Shown: positions 44,986 through 58,091 of the stretch, piece after piece
Layout: every line of letters starts with the position of its first letter
Position numbering within the stretch: the first letter of the stretch is position 1
Assembly (NCBI GenBank): GCA_011037195.1
Contig: JAAEAF010014524.1
Span: 1 to 64,000, forward strand
Reading direction: 5' to 3'
DNA length: 64,000 nucleotides
Source: Triatoma infestans
Lineage: Eukaryota; Arthropoda; Insecta; Hemiptera; Reduviidae
Translations under genes and position numbers: made by a program
Notes under the pieces: model-generated
What the model was told of the DNA's origin: nothing
Seen by the model: the letters and a program-made list of their open reading frames with translations, nothing else
The model's database searches: none

Positions 44986-45880
44986 GAATATTAAGTTGGG
45001 AAGCAAAGAGATTATAGCAGTTAATATTATTTCTTATTAACACTATACACTCGTTTTCTGGTGTTGTTTTAAAATATGATTTATTTCATATATTTATACT
45101 TGTATTCATGTATGTAAGTATTGTACTGAAATAAACTGTTTGTAATCATATATTACTTATTGTCAATATATACAGGGGCTACCCATAAAGGTAAAATAAA
45201 TAAATAATAATAAATGCGGAATAAGACTGCTTCATCAGGCAGTCTACATCTCTAAGTCGCTGACCTAGAACAATACGGCACTAACTCAAAAAAATGTATT
45301 TTTTAGATAATGCCACCACAATTGATGTACTTTCTAGTGCTATATTGCATTATGGGATGAATAGCACGGTTAATTTTCAAGAATATATAATGCTGTTTAG
45401 AATTTAAAAGAATACTTCAAATTATCAGAACAATATGGCACTATTTGTAGTTAGTGCTCTAGAGCTCCACATATTTTAAGAATGGCTTGATGAAAAATGC
45501 TGCTCAATTTGTAGATAGTGCAGTTTTGATCTGATATTCTCTTGGGTAACGGCAACAATACCTCTCTATAATATAATTGGTGATTGTATTAGCATTGTTT
45601 ATAGGTAGGTTACAGTACAATTTTGTTTCTTTCTGTTTCTGAAACTTCATAATATATTCAAGATCAAGAAGTCTCGAAGACGGAAACTGTAACAGTGATT
45701 ACCACTCATAATTATTCTTGTTAGTAATTTATTACTTTGTCTTTATTTCCTTTATAGTTATGATAATAATTATTAACAATAATTATATTGTTAATAATTG
45801 TTGATAAAAATTATTAACAATGACAACTTTTGTATTTGTAGTAAAAATAATCTAGGCCAAATTAAAGATTATTTTAAAAA
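44986..45880. other. Intergenic with retroelement-like tail and short repeated motifs
   Basis: CAGGGGCTACCCATAAAGGT followed by AAAATAAATAAATAATAATA (about 45174-45212) looks like a LINE or SINE 3' end. AGAACAATAYGGCACTA occurs at about 45270 and 45427, and in inverted form at about 47325-47345. No gene seen. Confidence 0.4.
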
Positions 45881-46866
45881 TCTGTTGTGAAACACTCACA
45901 CAACTTTCTCTTACTCCTGTTATCAAAATTTTAATTGACAAAGGTTATAGTTTGTGCACCAAATATAACGAAATTCGTCGAAAACAAAAAAGTGTTCAGT
46001 AAAAGCGCACTTCCGACTTACTAATTTTCTTAAAACTTGGAATTTTGGCCATCCATTTATTTGTACTTATTACTGTTTGGATGATAGAATTGTATAATCA
46101 ACTATGATACCACTTTAGAGGAAGCTGTAACCCCACTCCCCCCCTAAAAGTGTCCTTAAATGATTTTTTCCAGAGAAATGTTTTAAATAAAAGATGTAGA
46201 TCATTGCATGTTAGTTTATATAAGAAGTTTCAAGAAAATCGTCGAGCTATTTTTGAGAAAATCGCGAAGAAGTGAAAAAATCATTTAGTAAAGTGTTAAA
46301 ACAAACGCACTTCCGTTATCCGTTCTTTTCAAATTCGGAATTTCAACAATTGTATTTAATTCTAATTAACATTATTTAGATGACAGAATTGCCTATATAA
46401 ACCGAAACAGCAGTTAAGATGAAAACCTAACCCCACCCCTTCCCCAGAAGTTCCTTTAAATGAATTTTCCCGGAGAAATGTTTCAAATAAAAGTTGTAGC
46501 TCTTTGTGTAGTTGATACATCAAGTTTGAAGAAGATCGTTGGAGCCATTTTTGAGAAAATCGCAAAAACGAAAAAAAAAACAATAGTAAAGTGGTACTTC
46601 CGGTTGAGGAATTTTGACAGATGACCCACTGTCAGATCCCATGGTGATAACTAAACGGAATATCAAGATTGAACTTTCTACGATTTTTCGTTTTTGAGCT
46701 ATGCTGTTCACATATACATACACACACCCCACACAGACCATTTGCTAAAAACCACTTTTTTGGACTCAGGGGACCTCAAAACGGATATTTCCGGTGAAAA
46801 CTCTATATCGAAAATTTGACACGATTACAATACTTCCTCTTACTAGGAATAAGAGAAAGTTAAAAT
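45881..46866 (+). repeat. 1-kb inverted-end repeat, copy I (near full length)
   Basis: It starts TCTGTTGTGAAACACTCACA and CAACTTTCTCTTACTCC, and ends CCTCTTACTAGGAATAAGAG and AAAGT. It has the same internal subrepeats and a CA-type tract (about 46710-46738) as copies A and G. Confidence 0.8.
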
Positions 46867-46869
46867 AAA

Positions 46870-47015
46870 TTGAATATTAAACAAGCTAAAAAATTAGTTT
46901 TTAAAAACTAATTTATAACTTTTAAAAAATAATAAAAAGTGTCTTCCTTGGTCCCAGCCAACTAATTTTTTAGCTTGTTTAATTAACAACGGCCAAACAT
47001 AAATATTGTTTTTAT
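46870..47015. repeat. Inverted arrangement of the 991-1060 repeat
   Basis: ATTAAACAAGCTAAAAAATTAG near 46874 and its inverse CTAATTTTTTAGCTTGTTTAAT near 46963 flank TTTTTAAAAACTAATTTATA. The right arm continues into AACAACGGCCAAACATAAAT, the inverse of the sequence at 991. It could be a small foldback element. Confidence 0.5.
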
Positions 47016-48350
47016 TAAACTGAATATTTTTTTTATCAAGTATATCAGTTAAAATAATTATTCACTTCTCGCCATTAATATAAAATACTATAAAGTAAGA
47101 AGGGCCAATAGGCATTTTTTTTGAAATTGTTAAATATCTTCAAAGCAATAAAGCACTAACTCACAAAAAATCTCAAATGGCGAAAGAGGCCAAAATATAC
47201 CATCAATATTAATGGCACCAGCGCTGTTAAAAAGAAATTTTACACTACTGTGAGCTATACAAATCTATCATTTTCTTATATTTTTCCCAGCAGATTGAAA
47301 ACTTTATTTTTGCTCTGGTCATAGTGCCATATTGTTCTGGGGCGGCGAAATGATAGAACAGTGAAATTGACTGTGCGGAGCCTGGCATTCCATTCTATGT
47401 ACCTTTATGCAAATGGCACGGTTCATTATCTTTCCGTTGTACCTTTTTGTTAAAAGTCATATATTTGCTAACAAAGACGTCATCTCGAGAATTTGTAATG
47501 ATCATTCCGATCATGTTCCCTTTGATGTTGATTTTCAAATGTCAATTGCATTGTTTAAAAAATAGTTTAATTTTTATAGATAAGCTTGTTTTTATTTTTT
47601 ACACTGTTAACTGTGTATATATTTTATTGCTATTAATGTAGTTTTAATGAATTAATTAATTCATGAATGCCACCATATTGACACTAGCCATTGTTTGACG
47701 CAATTTAAATAAATAAATAAAAATCAAGAAAAGTATCTACTCTTCACAACAAAGTTCCAGATTTGAAGATAATTAAGTGCAATCATTCATTCATTAAATT
47801 ATTCAACAAAAAAAAGGCTCAATGAAATTAACTTTTTAAAAACTTAATTTAATTAAATCAACAAACAAATATTGAAAGCAATAAGAAAGTAAAACCACGA
47901 TATTTAGATAATTGTTTTATAAGTTTTCTTATTTTTGATTAAATGAAAACTTTGACCTGATTTTTATTCTTATTAATTTTACCCACTTGATGCGGTAAAG
48001 TTGAGCTGAAGTCAATTAATGCTGCAGTAGTTTAGACTAGTTAGTTTGGGTGCTGATAAAGTTTAGCAGAACGCTCAACGTTGTTCTACTATTAATTATG
48101 TCGTCTACAAATTAGTCTGGTCTCCCTCTCTCTCTCTCTCTATTTCTTGTATATACTATAGAACTTTTTTTGCAAGTTATTTGAAAGTATAATGTTTTCT
48201 TAAATATTAAAATTAAAATAAAATTAAATTTATATTTCGCGGCGTTGAATTCTAGATAATAACTCTTCGACTTTTTTTCTTTGATAATGTGTTTTTGTTT
48301 TATTAAAATTGAAATGCAATTTAAATAGCTTCTCACGTAATCCTGCCTAG
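47016..48350. other. Intergenic, nothing recognised
   Basis: AT-rich with a CT tract at about 48121-48142. The frames at 47447-47641 and 48112-48336 are not supported. Confidence 0.45.
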
Positions 48351-48548
48351 CCTATGGTGGATTTACAATTCTGTCATGGACTCTGTCTTCGCCAAGAGAA
48401 TCTTATTGACAGTGGATGCCCAGTGCCCAGTTGGTTTTCAACAAGAGGCAAAGAAGTGTCGATAGGAAAGAAAGGATTCTTTCAAGTAAGCTGGGATTTA
48501 ATCATTTCTTTGGACGACTCTGATGACGTCATATGGCGAAGAAATTGA
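48351..48548 (+). CDS. Candidate terminal exon of an unrecognised gene
   Basis: TCACGTAATCCTGCCTAG is a possible acceptor. The frame then reads 65 codons to TGA: PMVDLQFCHGLCLRQENL, SGCPVPSWFSTRGKEVSIG, KKGFFQVSWDLIISLDDSD, DVIWRRN. The composition is protein-like, with three cysteines and acidic and basic patches, and is less AT-rich than the flanks. There is an internal GTAAGC (after GFFQ) that could be a donor. An AATAAA at about 48890 could be the poly(A) signal. The protein family is not recognised and no upstream exon was found. Confidence 0.3.
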   Translation, partial: PMVDLQFCHGLCLRQENLIDSGCPVPSWFSTRGKEVSIGKKGFFQVSWDLIISLDDSDDVIWRRN

Positions 48549-49439
48549 CTGCTATGATTGCAGGCAGTACACTGAAATGTTGGTAGATATCCCTATGTTA
48601 GTCGGAATTTCAAATTGCCCTTTATAAATCATATAACTTAGATAATGCAAATTTGATCGTCTATTAAGTAGTTGTGCTATAGTTATTTAACAAATATAAA
48701 CTAACGTTGTTAAGTTTATTAAGTTATTGTTGTCCTATGTTTGTCATCATTCAAGATTCGTTTTACAAGCATATCATTTTATTCGCTTCGGTTCCCTTCA
48801 AGGGCCTTAGCTAAATAAATGAAAGAAGCAAAAAGAGAAAAATGTTTGCTAATTCATTTACATATAAGATAACTGAGCAAAATTTGGAATAAAGCGTCCC
48901 TAAAAAAAAAATAGGAGTGCTATTTATTTTATGCCGACTTTATTGCACTATGATTGGATTATCACATCAAGAGTTATAATCCGGGCACTTTGTCTATTTA
49001 TTTCCAAGGGAGGGATTTTTTTTTTTTTTAAATTCTCTTTTTCAAATTTAAATCACATCCTGCAATGAGGATTTCAAACTTCCAAAGTTCCTACACAGAT
49101 CCTTCTCCGCGTATATGTGCTCTAAAGCTAATTCCTTAATTCTTCTCTTTATCACAGGTTACATTGTTAGCGAGATTGCGAAAAAACGGTATTTAGAAGA
49201 TATAAATAATTATTTTTTACACTAATCAAACCAAGGCAATAAGAAATAATATATCTAGCGTGCCTTCTGGAAAAAATAGGTGCGGAAAATTAAAATAACA
49301 TTTAAATTACTAAAATTTTAGGGACATGATTTAAAAGTAAAAAACAAGTAAATAATCAACAATCCATTAATAACTATGAACATTGCCTCTTAAACCTGAA
49401 TTTACACTTCATTTGGCTAACAAAATATTTACAAAAAGT
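48549..49439. other. Intergenic, nothing recognised
   Basis: AT-rich, with T-runs near 49019-49030. No frame or repeat family seen. Confidence 0.45.
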
Positions 49440-50245
49440 AAGAAAAGGTATGAAGAGTTATCTCTTTCTTACGTTCTTTTAATATTCCGTTTGGGGGAGG
49501 GAAGTCGTGTTGCTGCTGTCAAGTCAAATTTTAGAAATTTATTTTTTATCATAATTATTACTTTGAGGTCTCCTGAGTACGAAGAAAATGATTTAGGAAA
49601 TGGACCTAATTTGACTGAGTATGTGCGTATTCATACACACATGTGTTTGTGTGTACTCGTATTCATACAATGTGTGATACATTCATGTACACACCAATAT
49701 CTCAAAAACAAAATATATCGTAAAAACCTGAAACTTGATATTCCCTTAAGTAGCACAGCCGCAACTTACCAACCAATTTCAGATGAAATTCGTCAACCAA
49801 AAAATGCAAGTTTATTCAACAGTTCTTTTTGAACTTTTTTACGATTTTCTCTAGATATGGTGGCTACAAACTGATAAACCTAGACGTAAATATACGAGTA
49901 TGTCTTTCGTATCACATTTAAATTAAATATTCGGTTTCACCAATAATTATTTTAAGACTTAACTAAACATTAAGCTTAATAACTAAACTAAATTAATATT
50001 TAATAATTACCTTATATTATTTTTTCTTAGATTTTTTTATATATTACGTTCTTATTATTATTACTTATAATTACGCACAGGAAAAGGAGCGATAGGATTT
50101 TAACATCCTTTGGACGTTTTACAATGTCTACATAACTAAACAAAAAGCCCCAAGTTTGAAGAAAATTCTCCTTCGAACCTTGAATTATATACAGTAAGAG
50201 GAACTCATGAGTGTTTCACTAGATCTATTTCACATTGCCTGTACA
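49440..50245 (-). repeat. 1-kb inverted-end repeat, copy J (minus, diverged)
   Basis: TTGAGGTCTCCTGAGTACGA, TCTCAAAAACAAAATATATC, TTGATATTCCCTTAAGTAGC and, at the far edge, AAGAGGAACTCATGAGTGTTTCAC are the family cues in reverse. The 149-codon open frame at 49383-49832 lies mostly in this repeat and is not a gene. Confidence 0.6.
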
Positions 50246-53110
50246 CCCCAATCTATGCATAAGCATAGTTAAGATCAATTTTGACTCTGCCAATTAAGTT
50301 TTAATTTACTTAAGCGTGAAGGGACGTTACAGAAACAAAATGAAATGCCTGTGATGTGAATCAATTTTTCAGAGCACAAAAATTATACAAATTAACTCTA
50401 GAAGACTTAATACTATGTCTCTAATTATTGACTTTAAATTAAATATTAACAGTAAAAAATTATATAATTATTGAATTGATGAAAGATATCGCTAATTAAT
50501 TTCCAATTATTTTTTAACAACTTCTATTTTAAAATTTGATGAATAAATAATTATTCTTTATAAAAGATAACATACAAAAAAAAATAAATAAATCTGTGAA
50601 TATAGTCAGTATATCTGTATTATTTCCAAGTTATAAAAGAATAAAAAAGAAAAAGTCTTTTTAAAATTACGAAACCCTTTTATCCAGGCCGCATGATGGT
50701 CTCTCACTCAATTCCGTGTGATCATTTACTGCTGAACGCTTCCTTTTTTTATTTCTTTCTTTTCTTCATTCTATTTTTCTTTTCTTTTCCGCTCCATTAA
50801 TCGTCTTCTCTTTTCATACTTTTCTTTAACGTGATAATTACGCATAGGAAAAGGAGAGATCTTTCTTAGTGGGGGGTTTTAACGCCCATTGGACTGTTTC
50901 ATAATTTCTACAATAGGTTTACCTCATACTACTTATATTTTATTTCTTCTTTTATTTTATTTTTTTTAATATTAACACTTTCTTTGTGGAAAATAATGCG
51001 GGCAAAGTCTTTAAAGATAGGAAATAGAATCAATAGTAATGCCATAGGGAAGTGTATAATTTTCATGTTTAGTAATCTTCCTTTATTTATTAATAATGTA
51101 TTTACTTTTCTAATCTGGACTTTGTAGTGGAAGAAGCAAATGGAAAATAGAAATAATTGGAAATATATTTTATATTTTAAATAAAATCAGTTTTAAATGG
51201 AAATTTGTACGTTGATTGGCTGAAGGGTCAAAATACAGGTACAAGAAAACCCCGTTACAAGAGAGGTCGGAGAACACGGTCACTCTTTGTCTTTTAACCC
51301 CTTCTAGAAATCATATATCAAGAGAAGCATTATTTCATCGATCTATGTCTCATTTTAAATTCATTGTGCCAATGAGTGTTTCATTTGGACATTTGTGATT
51401 TAAGAATATTAAATATTGCAAGTCTTTCTATATATTTATAAGCTTATTATTAGGAATTATCATAAAGTATTAAAATTTTCATTTAGAGATAATATATTTG
51501 TGACTTCTCACTTATTTCTTACTATTACACTTCTCTCATCTATAAAACTTACACTTTCATAAACTCTTTCAAACATCTTGCATAATATGAAATCAGGTGT
51601 CCCCCACCCCCAAAAAGGACAATTTGATTATAGTTAATAAAGTAATATTATATAATTTAATATATTATATAAATGGAAAGGAAATGGAGAAAATTCTTAT
51701 GTAACTTTTCTCTTGCCAAGGAAACTTATATAATAGTATTCCAGATTTTAGATTATTTAAATTTCAACTATCTAAGAAAACTTTTTTTTTTGAAAAAAAG
51801 GAAATGTTTTTTAAAAATACATTTGCTCACTATGAAAAACACTTTGAGTTTCCGGGTTGAGACCGCGTGAATGGTTTGCTAGAAACCGATGGTTCGCCTA
51901 TATTGCAATGAGTCTCTTCAGGGCTTTGTTATATCATGAATGGTAATGGAGAATGAATCTTGATAGAAAAGAGGAGTGGCTCTTTCCTCTGCCATTCGTG
52001 GTGTTTTCAATGATCCTCTTTCCCTGCCTCTCCTATGTTCTTCTCCATTTTCAACCGATAGTTTTATCTGTATGATGAAGTCTGGGAGATTCTGCAGCTT
52101 CTTCTTCAAAAAAAAAAAAATCAAGCTCTAGCCTGGGAAGTTCAATAAATTACCATTCTTCTTTTTTAGCTTAACTGTAGGTCTGCAATTCTTGGATCAG
52201 TAAAGCGAAATAGCCATTTAAGGAGATGTCATGTTTGGTATCCCTTATTCATTACATTTATACATCTTGTGCACAATGCCCCCAGTTCTAAGGACCCATT
52301 TCTGCTAATTGTGGATTATTCATTATCCACTTGAATGTTACGTCAAATTGTTTAAAAAAAAAATTGTTAATGTGATGCTGAACTTCCACGATAACGAAGC
52401 TGAATAAGTAGCATTCTAAAATTTTAATTTTTTCTCGTAAAAACACAGTGATTTAAATTCTCTATTCCTTTGATATTATTTCCGTTTCATATTCTTCAAA
52501 ATCGAATAGCCCCTTTTCAACAATTCGCTAACAGTTCCCCATAAGGTACAGAAATTTATTAGTTTTCAGAATTCTTGCCGTATTTCTGACTTTCACAAAG
52601 ATAAATATAAACTGAAGATATAAATAAATCGAACCTACCAACCAGCAATAACATTATTCACCAGCCTCTCTTCAAACTATACCTCAAACCACTAAGTTCT
52701 ACCGTTACTTTAATCCGAACCCATCTAAGTAGATTAAACTTCACAAAAATAAAACGAAAATAATAACAATAAAACTCCTATAACATTTATTTCCTTCCAG
52801 TTAATAGACGACTTGCAACTGAAACAAGTGTAACTGGGGTAATAACTTTTGATATTACTGCCCTTTTTGGTTAGTAGTTGGAGAGGATGAGGGAAAAAAA
52901 GAAGAGTTACAAAGGTTCCCACTAGATAGTGCAAAAAACAATTCATAACCTGTCTCATCCTCCCAAGCAAGATCTTTCTCTTTTCCTCTCGCACACACAG
53001 TTGACTAATAGACTTTGGGCGGCCGTATCTGCCGCCAAAAATAGTTTTTGCTACCATCCCAAACCCTAACCCGGGCAATCCCTCTCTTCTGTATCATTTT
53101 AGTTTTCTCT
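50246..53110. other. Intergenic, no supported gene
   Basis: AT-rich. A 38-codon frame at 51181-51297 (ends KPRYKRGRRTRSLFVF, no ATG, weak acceptor TCAG before it) looks basic and protein-like but is unsupported. The minus-strand frame at 52734-53078 has 114 codons with no recognised domain. GGAAAAGGAG-type words recur at 50090 and 50850. Confidence 0.35.
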
Positions 53111-53156
53111 CTCTCTACACACACACACACACACACACACCACACACACACACATA
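53111..53156. repeat. CT and AC microsatellite
   Basis: CTCTCTCTCTA followed by ACACACACACACACACACAC with two short breaks. It underlies the open frame at 53048-53326. Confidence 0.85.
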
Positions 53157-53159
53157 CAC

Positions 53160-54215
53160 CACAATACTACTGTACGAACACATTGGCCCAAAATAATGTC
53201 ACGACAACTGTCTCATCTAAGGCTCACATTTCATCTTTACTATCACATAACATTTCCACTTATTTTATCCACATTTATCATACTTTATTACTTATTATCA
53301 CCATTAAGGAACACTTGGTCAAATAATAGATTAAATGTTTAACTTTTTTCAACAAATTTATTTATTAATTAATATTGATTAATATATATTTATTTCCATT
53401 AATAATCATATTGTGATTATTATTACTTCACCTAATAAAATCACTTCTATCTTAGCAGTCGACTTGAGCTTCTTATTATTTTTTAATAATCAACTTTGAA
53501 GTTCAAATTAAAATTACTGAAATCACCACCATTCATACCTAAAGCAAATTGTTCTTAAACAGATGATGGGCCTCAAAATTGCACAGGTATCTGACTCAGA
53601 TCCAAAAAAAAAAAAAAAACAATCAATATCGTGACAGATTTATTAACCCGTATTTGATGGTGACATATTTTCTCTTTCAAAGTTTGTGTTATTTTCATAT
53701 TTTCTCTTTCAAATATCTGCTATTCCATTCTCCTGATACCAAAGCGCACACCTAACATTTTTTTTCTCTCTCGTTTTTGAAACTGGAAAAAGCTTCAGAG
53801 AACGTAAGAAACTGTAGATATTGTATATAAAAATCCAGATATTTAAAATGGAATTATTTCCACGCCCACTGAGAATAACAGAAAAACTCATGATTAACAG
53901 AAAAAAAAAAATCATGTGACGTAATTAACTTTTATCAAAATAAATGATGTAATAACAAAGGTGGGAAAATTAATTCCAATATTTATTCAACCGAAATACT
54001 AGCTAGCAGTAATAAATGAAACTTTGAAGCCTATCTATTATATATGTATATATGTTTATATATACATATAAACGTACGTATGTAAACAAAGTGTTCAACA
54101 AACGTTCTAAATACAACTAAGATGTATTACATTTAAAACGGTAGCAATTTAACTAAGTTTTACTATGAAGTATAGGAAGTAGCAAACAAACTGCGGCATA
54201 CGCTCCCTGTTTCCT
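53160..54215. other. Intergenic, nothing recognised
   Basis: AT-rich. It contains a short TATATA-rich palindromic patch at about 54037-54070. Confidence 0.45.
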
Positions 54216-54219
54216 CACC

Positions 54220-54251
<32 letters not shown>

Positions 54252-54281
54252 TTTGTGTGTGTGTGTGTGTGTGTGTGTTCG
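54216..54281. repeat. Compound TC-TA-GT microsatellite
   Basis: Consecutive runs of TC, TA and GT. Confidence 0.9.
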
Positions 54282-54541
54282 TGTCTGTCTGTAAAACATC
54301 CCAAATGATGAGCGCTATAGTAAACAAATTTGACTTCCGATTAACTTTGTGAATGTTTAGTTACAGAAACTTCTACAATATTAATAATTTAAATATATTT
54401 TGCTTGATTTGGAACATTTATCTTAATTATATAACATTTATGTAACCTTAATTTTGTAACTTTGTTGTTATATAACATTTTTATAGTTCATTAGCCTCTC
54501 TATAGATTGGGTATAATATTTTTTGTATTATAATGTCATTT

Positions 54542-55862
54542 TTACTTTCTCTTAATGCTAGTAAGAGGAAAGTATTGCAATTCTGTCGAATTTTCGATAT
54601 CCGAGAGTTTTCACCGGGTATACACGTTTTGAGGTCGCCTGAGTTTTTTTTTAGGAATTAGTCTGTGTGTGTCATGTGCGGGGGGGGGGTCGTGAGCATA
54701 ACTCAGAAACGGAAAATCATAGAAACTTGATATTTAGTTTAAATGCAATCCATAGGATATGAAAAATCAGATTTTAACAAAATCGGTCAACCAGAAGTTT
54801 GGATTTTCAATATTGTATGGATTTTCAACCACAACACTTAACTGTATGGATTTTTCAGTATTTGGGGGGGGGGGATTTTCTCAAAAATGGCTCGACGTTT
54901 AATGAAATAGCTCGAAATTTAATGGATGTGAGAAAGAGAGAATTAGAGAGAATGGATTTTAGAGAAATAATCTGCATAATATGCTGAACACTGTATAATG
55001 AATAGAACACACAAACTGCAAAGAACATTACAGTAAAAAATAGAAGTTAGGTAGCAAGCGAAATATAAAGAGACAGACAGGCTGAATGATGAGAGAAGAT
55101 AGTAGATAGTTGCTGACTGGATATCTGTTGTAAAACTGGTCGTAAAACTACCCAGTACTATATTGCTGTCGCTCTATTTATATTAATCGAACTATCCCTC
55201 CCTAGATGGGGAAGTAACTAACTTTTGATTCATTTAATGTGTGCTTCTCCGCTCTTCGGATCCCATTACAAACATTTCTCCGGGAAAATTTATTTAAGGA
55301 GACTTTCTCTAATTTGCTATGTCAGTTTATTATGTAATTCTGTCAATTAAAAATTGTGAATTATAATTATATATTATGTGCCCGAAATTCTCAGTTTGAT
55401 GAAAATTCGTTGAAGAAAAGCGCGTTTTTACTGAATAATTTTTCCAATTTTTTTTTTTGCGATTTTCTCGGACAAACGACTCCAACGATCCATACACTAA
55501 GCTACAGCTTCTATTTTAAACAATTTTTCCAGGAAAATTCATTAAAGAGGGAGTGTTGGTGGAAGATGGAGATTATGTTTTCCACTAAACTGTTATTTCA
55601 GTTTATTATATCATTTTATGGTCTAGATAATATTAATTATAATGAAATGTGATGTTATCATTTCGAAATTGAAGAAAATTGATTCACTGGCAATGCGACT
55701 TTACTGAAAGGTTTTTTTTAGTTTTCTGTGATTTTGTCCATAAAATCACTTGGTAGGTTTCATAAAAACTAAACAAACATCTAGTAAGTAATGTATGTAT
55801 GAAGAGAATGTGCCATTTCTATAGTAAGCGAGTTACGTGAGGGTCTCACGCCAGATTTTTTT
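54542..55862 (-). repeat. 1-kb inverted-end repeat, copy K (minus, expanded)
   Basis: It begins TTTACTTTCTCTTAATGCTA and ends ACGTGAGGGTCTCACGCCAG, the inverted left hairpin. It is longer than other copies because unrelated-looking sequence (about 54800-55200) sits inside, probably a later insertion or duplication. Cues AACATTTCTCCGGGAAAATT and GTCGAATTTTCGATATCCGA are present. Confidence 0.65.
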
Positions 55863-55924
55863 CGTTAGAATAAAATTTCGGAAACAGCATCATTTTTCCG
55901 TAATTTACATCAGAAGGATTTAAA

Positions 55925-55985
55925 AAACTGAAAATCTGATGTGAAATATTCACAGAATTTTCTCTTTTCGCAGTTATTGCCATTC
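55925..55985 (+). repeat. Left-end fragment of the 1-kb repeat (copy L)
   Basis: AATCTGATGTGAAATATTCA and AATTTTCTCTTTTCGCAGTT match the left terminal hairpin and subterminal motif, 60 bp after copy K ends. Confidence 0.5.
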
Positions 55986-55999
55986 TAATGGAACTTTCA

Positions 56000-58090
56000 T
56001 TACAAAATATTTAGGAACTTCAAAATATTATTGTAATGGTGGCTGGAAGTTGGTTGATCAATGATGAAATTAACACAAAAATTGGCACTGTACTCAGAAT
56101 TTATATTTTAAAGAGAAAAGTCAATAATATGGATAGAGTGGCCATGGAGAGTGATGATGGCGGTCGGCTGATATAGTATTCATAGCGTTGGCTGATGTGT
56201 GTTTCTTGCGGAGCGGTGTGGCTAGATAGAAATCTTGCTTGTTCTAACTGTCGATTAGTGTGTGTTGAAATAGATGATTTGCTTGTGTAATGGAACCAAT
56301 CACCAGCAAATTCATCAAACAAAAACTGGACTTAATAGTTTCAACAATAACCGCTTCACGACGCTACCACTGAGCCCCTCCAAGCGCACGTTGACTATAC
56401 ATTACATCTTCTGTCACACCCATTACAATGTATTGGCCAATAGGCTTCAACTTCGACAACCATTCTTCCAATTCGAAACTATTAATTAGCGGTAAAAGAA
56501 ACTGAATAAAGTGGACTATCGGAGGAGCTTAAGAGTCAGTCACCATTTAAACTTGGAGAGTACGAATCAGTCACAAGATAAATAGTCAGTTCGTGTGTTC
56601 ATCAGTTTATCACCTTTCATCAACTATTATTCCTAATATCATTATACTTGCAGTTATAAGCAATTTGAAAACTCTTATAAAAGTTGTGTGGTAACATTCA
56701 GAATAAGCTCTTGAATACTAAGCTGGTTTGGTTTTTCTTTTGGGCAGCTTGTTTAAACTTCTTCAAGTGTTGGTTTAGATCAAATCAAATGTTCATCATG
56801 TTTCTTAACCCTTCTTCAAAAACTATCTTGCTACTTGTTGAAACCCTAAGATTGTCGGCTTCTTATCTCATTTTTCTTAACCCTTAAACAGGAGATAGAG
56901 ATCGCTTTTTCTAGGGGGAAGCTTGGCTTTCAAAGTTATAGCCCATCCAATAGGTAACATCAAATTTGGAGCTATTTGCAACTTTTAATTAATACATAAT
57001 AAAAATAGAAGAAAAAGATAAATGAAATTACGAGTAATTAATTAAATAAAATTTAATTAATTAATACTACACATCCAACAGTATGGACAATTTCATATAG
57101 TGTTCAAATTAAATCCACTGTACTTGTGAGGAGAGAGAGAGAGAGAGAGATATTGCGAATGAGAAAGAGAGGGGTATTCGTAGTAAATTATAGGATAATT
57201 ATATAGTGTGTTTTGTGGCAGGCGAATTGAATAAACCACAAATTGCAATGGGCGCGTCATTTTACAATGCGCCTGGCAAAATGGAAACTTATTTAATATT
57301 TGCTAATCAGACTAGTAACTTCTAGGTTTGTTGTATTGAATTCCCATAGATTTAAGCTATTAAATGTACAATCGTTTGCTCCATCCGGCTTATCTTATTC
57401 TGCCTTATTTTACGTAAACCAATATTATATAGACTTTCGTTCAGAATGCTTATATAGTAACTAAATAAAATAATAGAAAATAAACATTTTCTTTCAGTAT
57501 GTTCTTAAACGAATTTCTACAGAAAGTATGCAGGAAGATTTATTATAAGGAAGATTTATTATTTAAAATTTCCTTGACAAAATATATATATATTTATATG
57601 TATATATAAATAAAATATATGAAAAACTATGATTAAAAAAACTATTACTATCATAATATAGGAATCTGGTTATTAAACACCGGCACTCTTCTTCTTTCTT
57701 GCTGCATATCACAACTTCTAATGTCAAATTTACTACAAACTTAGAATTATTTAAATATATTTAATCGTAGTTTTACATTTTATGGATTATCGCGAGCTTG
57801 TCCCATATTAAAATCTTCTAGTAGAGGGTTAGAAAGCATCTGAAGAAAAAAGTCTTTAAGGCATGAATTTCGAAGTGGAGATTCGGATAATTTCATTTGG
57901 ATTTCGTTTTGAAACGAAGAGAAAGGTGAAATTAGTTTGGATTGCTGCAGTGGTTCTAGTCAATGAAGTGTTTTCTGATTCTCCAACATGAGCTCTAAAA
58001 GTTCTTAACGGGAATTCTTCTTATGTCTAGTTGGGCATTCTAGTTTTGTGTTTATTTAAAATCTAAGGAATTTAGCCTGAAGTTCAAAAA
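56000..58090. other. Intergenic with less AT-rich block and GA microsatellite
   Basis: About 56095-56450 is less AT-rich and resembles 23560-24130 in a few words (CTTGCTTGTT.TAAC). A GA run lies at about 57131-57151. The frames at 56101-56322, 56274-56489 and 56684-56887 have no recognised content. Confidence 0.35.
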
Positions 58091-58091
58091 A

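Noticed and set aside
49383..49832. Longest open frame of the window (149 codons)
   Set aside because: It lies mostly within a minus-strand copy of the 1-kb repeat and shows no domain, signal peptide or conserved motif.
52734..53078. 114-codon minus-strand frame
   Set aside because: The N-terminal third looks protein-like, but the rest is low-complexity hydrophobic sequence. No acceptor, donor or family is apparent.
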